Below, in pieces: positions 62,246 to 64,000 of a DNA stretch of 64,000 nucleotides. Under the pieces are notes generated by a model. The model was given only the letters and a program-made list of their open reading frames with translations. It did not search any database and had not been told where the DNA came from. Source of the DNA: Alentia gelatinosa (Eukaryota > Annelida > Polychaeta > Phyllodocida > Polynoidae); assembly GCA_950022655.1 (NCBI GenBank), contig OX465580.1:45196028-45260027 (forward strand), read 5' to 3'. Within the stretch, counting starts at the first letter, position 1. Each line of letters starts with the position of its first letter. A program made the position numbers and the translations under genes.

Positions 62246-64000
62246 CTAGGGTCTAAAAATACATATTTCCTGCCATCCACCCTCCCTGCAATTCTTTAAA
62301 AGATTAGAAGGAGGTGTGTCATTTGATGTTTTGTTATAATACTGTTTATGATCCTTTTGACCTTCTCTTTTCTTAACAGTGGAAATTTGTGAGATAAATT
62401 GAATTTGTCGTCCACAGTCCCGGCCCACGTGATTCATTGATTGGAAAACCTGCCTCTGATTTTGTCTGGTTTCACCTGTCACAAGTTATTGTATTAATAT
62501 AAGAATCTCTCCGTAAAACATTGGGTTTTCAAAACTTAAGTACATGCATATTTCTCTTTGAAAAATGACCCAAAATAAAATACTGAGATCATGTGTTTGG
62601 ATTGTCGCGTAGTGTATGCACTCTGTACATGTGACAATCAAGGCTGACATCATAGTCTCGGAAGAACCTATCATTTTCTGAAAACCCACGTGATATGTCA
62701 ATTGGACGCTGCGGACATGGCAGGCAATAACTGGTGCTGTCTTTCACATTGCAGACATTGTTTCGTCCTATATGACAAGTCTTGTGGCAAATTTGGCCAC
62801 TTTGTTGCTTGGAAAAAGAATATTTTTTTAGGGTTACCTAGTGACAGGTCTTCAATGGCTTGTGATACGCCTGTCAGAGCGGGATAGCTCTTGTCTGCTC
62901 CTTGTCGGGATGTAACCTTGCCATGAATTGACAGGACAATTATTTTATCCTTATCATAAACACGTTACGAGTACGACGCGCACTGCTCATTTTTAAGTGT
63001 TTTTTCCCATTAGGTTTGAAGGATCGCGGGTAAGATTTCAGCATTAGTGAACAGGCAAGAAAAATTAACGGTTTTCTTCATCTCTGTCTGTAATACCCCT
63101 TTTCTCTCTTTTTATATTCAAACGGTAATTTCATACAGCTAATGTGAAAATTATTTGGTTATCAAACAGACATCAACCAAAGACGTAAGTTGGAACTTGG
63201 GAAATTCGTTATCGCCCCTGTCATTTTATCAGCATTAAAAACAAAACCATAGTTCGAACTTTATGTAGTTCTGGCGTATTCAGGCTTTCGTTTTATTCTA
63301 TGTGGAAGATGGCAGAGTCATTAGTTTATCGTTCGACTAGAACATATGACGTCACCCCGTAATGCAGCGTTTCCACATGTCGATAAATCCGGTACCGATA
63401 ATTGGAGCACTGTACAAAGGTCGTTGGGTAGTTCTTCTAGAAAATTTATCCCTGATAAAAAACATTGACTCTAAAGGCGCATGCACCGTTCCCGCCAAAC
63501 AACTGAAGCGTGTCAATGATTGGGTCAAAGCATAATACACAGAGAAACCTGAACATTAAGTCTCTCTTTCGACGCATGCTACTGACAAAGCTTTAACAAC
63601 GTAAATATATTGGATGTAGGGTACAGCAACAAGTGTATCAAAAGGGAGTAAACAATTACAATTCTACCTTTTAGGGAACGTGTTCTCTTCTTCACAATAG
63701 TACAGATCATTGAGCTTGCTCTCCAATTTCCTTGCTTTCATCAGAAGAATAATTCAACAATCCATACTCCTAGATATTAACCGAGGTAACTGTTATGAAG
63801 GGAAAGTATGCCATTAAACGGTTCAGATAGGATTTTCCATAATTTAGTTTAAGTCTTGGGTACCTTCTAAACCTGTCCAAGATTTTTAATCAAGATATAT
63901 GCCCATAGACAGTCATCCTCAGAGACTGAGCATCCCTTATGGTTATATTACCTGTACAAAGTGGTATTTTGACATTTTTGATCCTTACATGGATTCCTAT
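62246..64000. other. non-coding stretch, no gene recognised
   Basis: No supported gene. The short frames at 62690-62887 and 63352-63540 show no known motif. Confidence 0.45.

Overview
This is a eukaryotic, intron-like and repeat-rich window, most likely from a marine invertebrate; a lophotrochozoan such as a mollusc is my best guess. The reasons are the AT-rich non-coding background, the lack of compact genes, TTAGGG-type telomere-like DNA, many microsatellites and MITEs, LINEs, and several kinds of tyrosine-recombinase (YR) mobile elements. No complete host gene can be supported. Two very short candidate host exons (19756-19789 and 53793-53869, phase-compatible) hint that much of the window could be intron.

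The main feature is a YR retrotransposon of the Ngaro/DIRS-like order at 54301-58993. It has the split direct repeat architecture A1 - ORF1 - ORF2 - B1 - A2 - B2. The A pair (184 bp) and the B pair (289 bp) each look identical by eye, so the insertion is young. ORF1 is a Gag-like protein with a Cys/His zinc-binding cluster. ORF2 carries reverse transcriptase and RNase H fused in frame to only the C-terminal half of the YR. An internal deletion seems to have removed the RNase H tail and the YR N-terminus, including its first catalytic Arg, so this copy should be non-autonomous although both ORFs are open.

Three other YR-derived loci lie in the window. At 20699-21780 is a small deletion derivative of a second split-repeat retroelement, keeping A1, the YR C-terminus, B1, A2 and B2. 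At 27421-29526 (minus) is a four-exon Crypton-type YR gene with all catalytic positions visible but with nonsense codons and a probable frameshift. At about 6480-7570 is a heavily decayed YR gene with mutated catalytic residues.

Other layers, left to right: a 1.9-4.3 kb interval bounded by inverted tRNA-like ends and holding reiterated palindromic motifs plus a hammerhead-like motif; an 820 bp foldback (4697-5520); a CA/TA microsatellite (10.1 kb); a repeat family rich in CCGACACACTCCGACAC-like words (11.3, 12.1, 24.1 and 50.1 kb); a degenerate LINE on the minus strand (16258-18600) whose poly(A) abuts a tRNA-like sequence; a 510 bp TIR element (23.4 kb); a telomere-like tract between GC-rich inverted arms (25.4-25.9 kb); a two-module palindromic repeat family (9.1, 26.7, 30.1, 34.9 kb); a second dead LINE (35937-37480, plus); a TA-flanked MITE (37814-38047); GGGCAGTAA-reiterated DNA (44.3-44.6 kb); a LINE ORF1-like fragment (47983-48400); a 128 bp near-perfect hairpin MITE (52535-52662); and a long tetranucleotide minisatellite (61.5-62.2 kb). 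Everything else appears to be unique or anciently decayed non-coding DNA. All similarity statements come from reading by eye; no database search was run.
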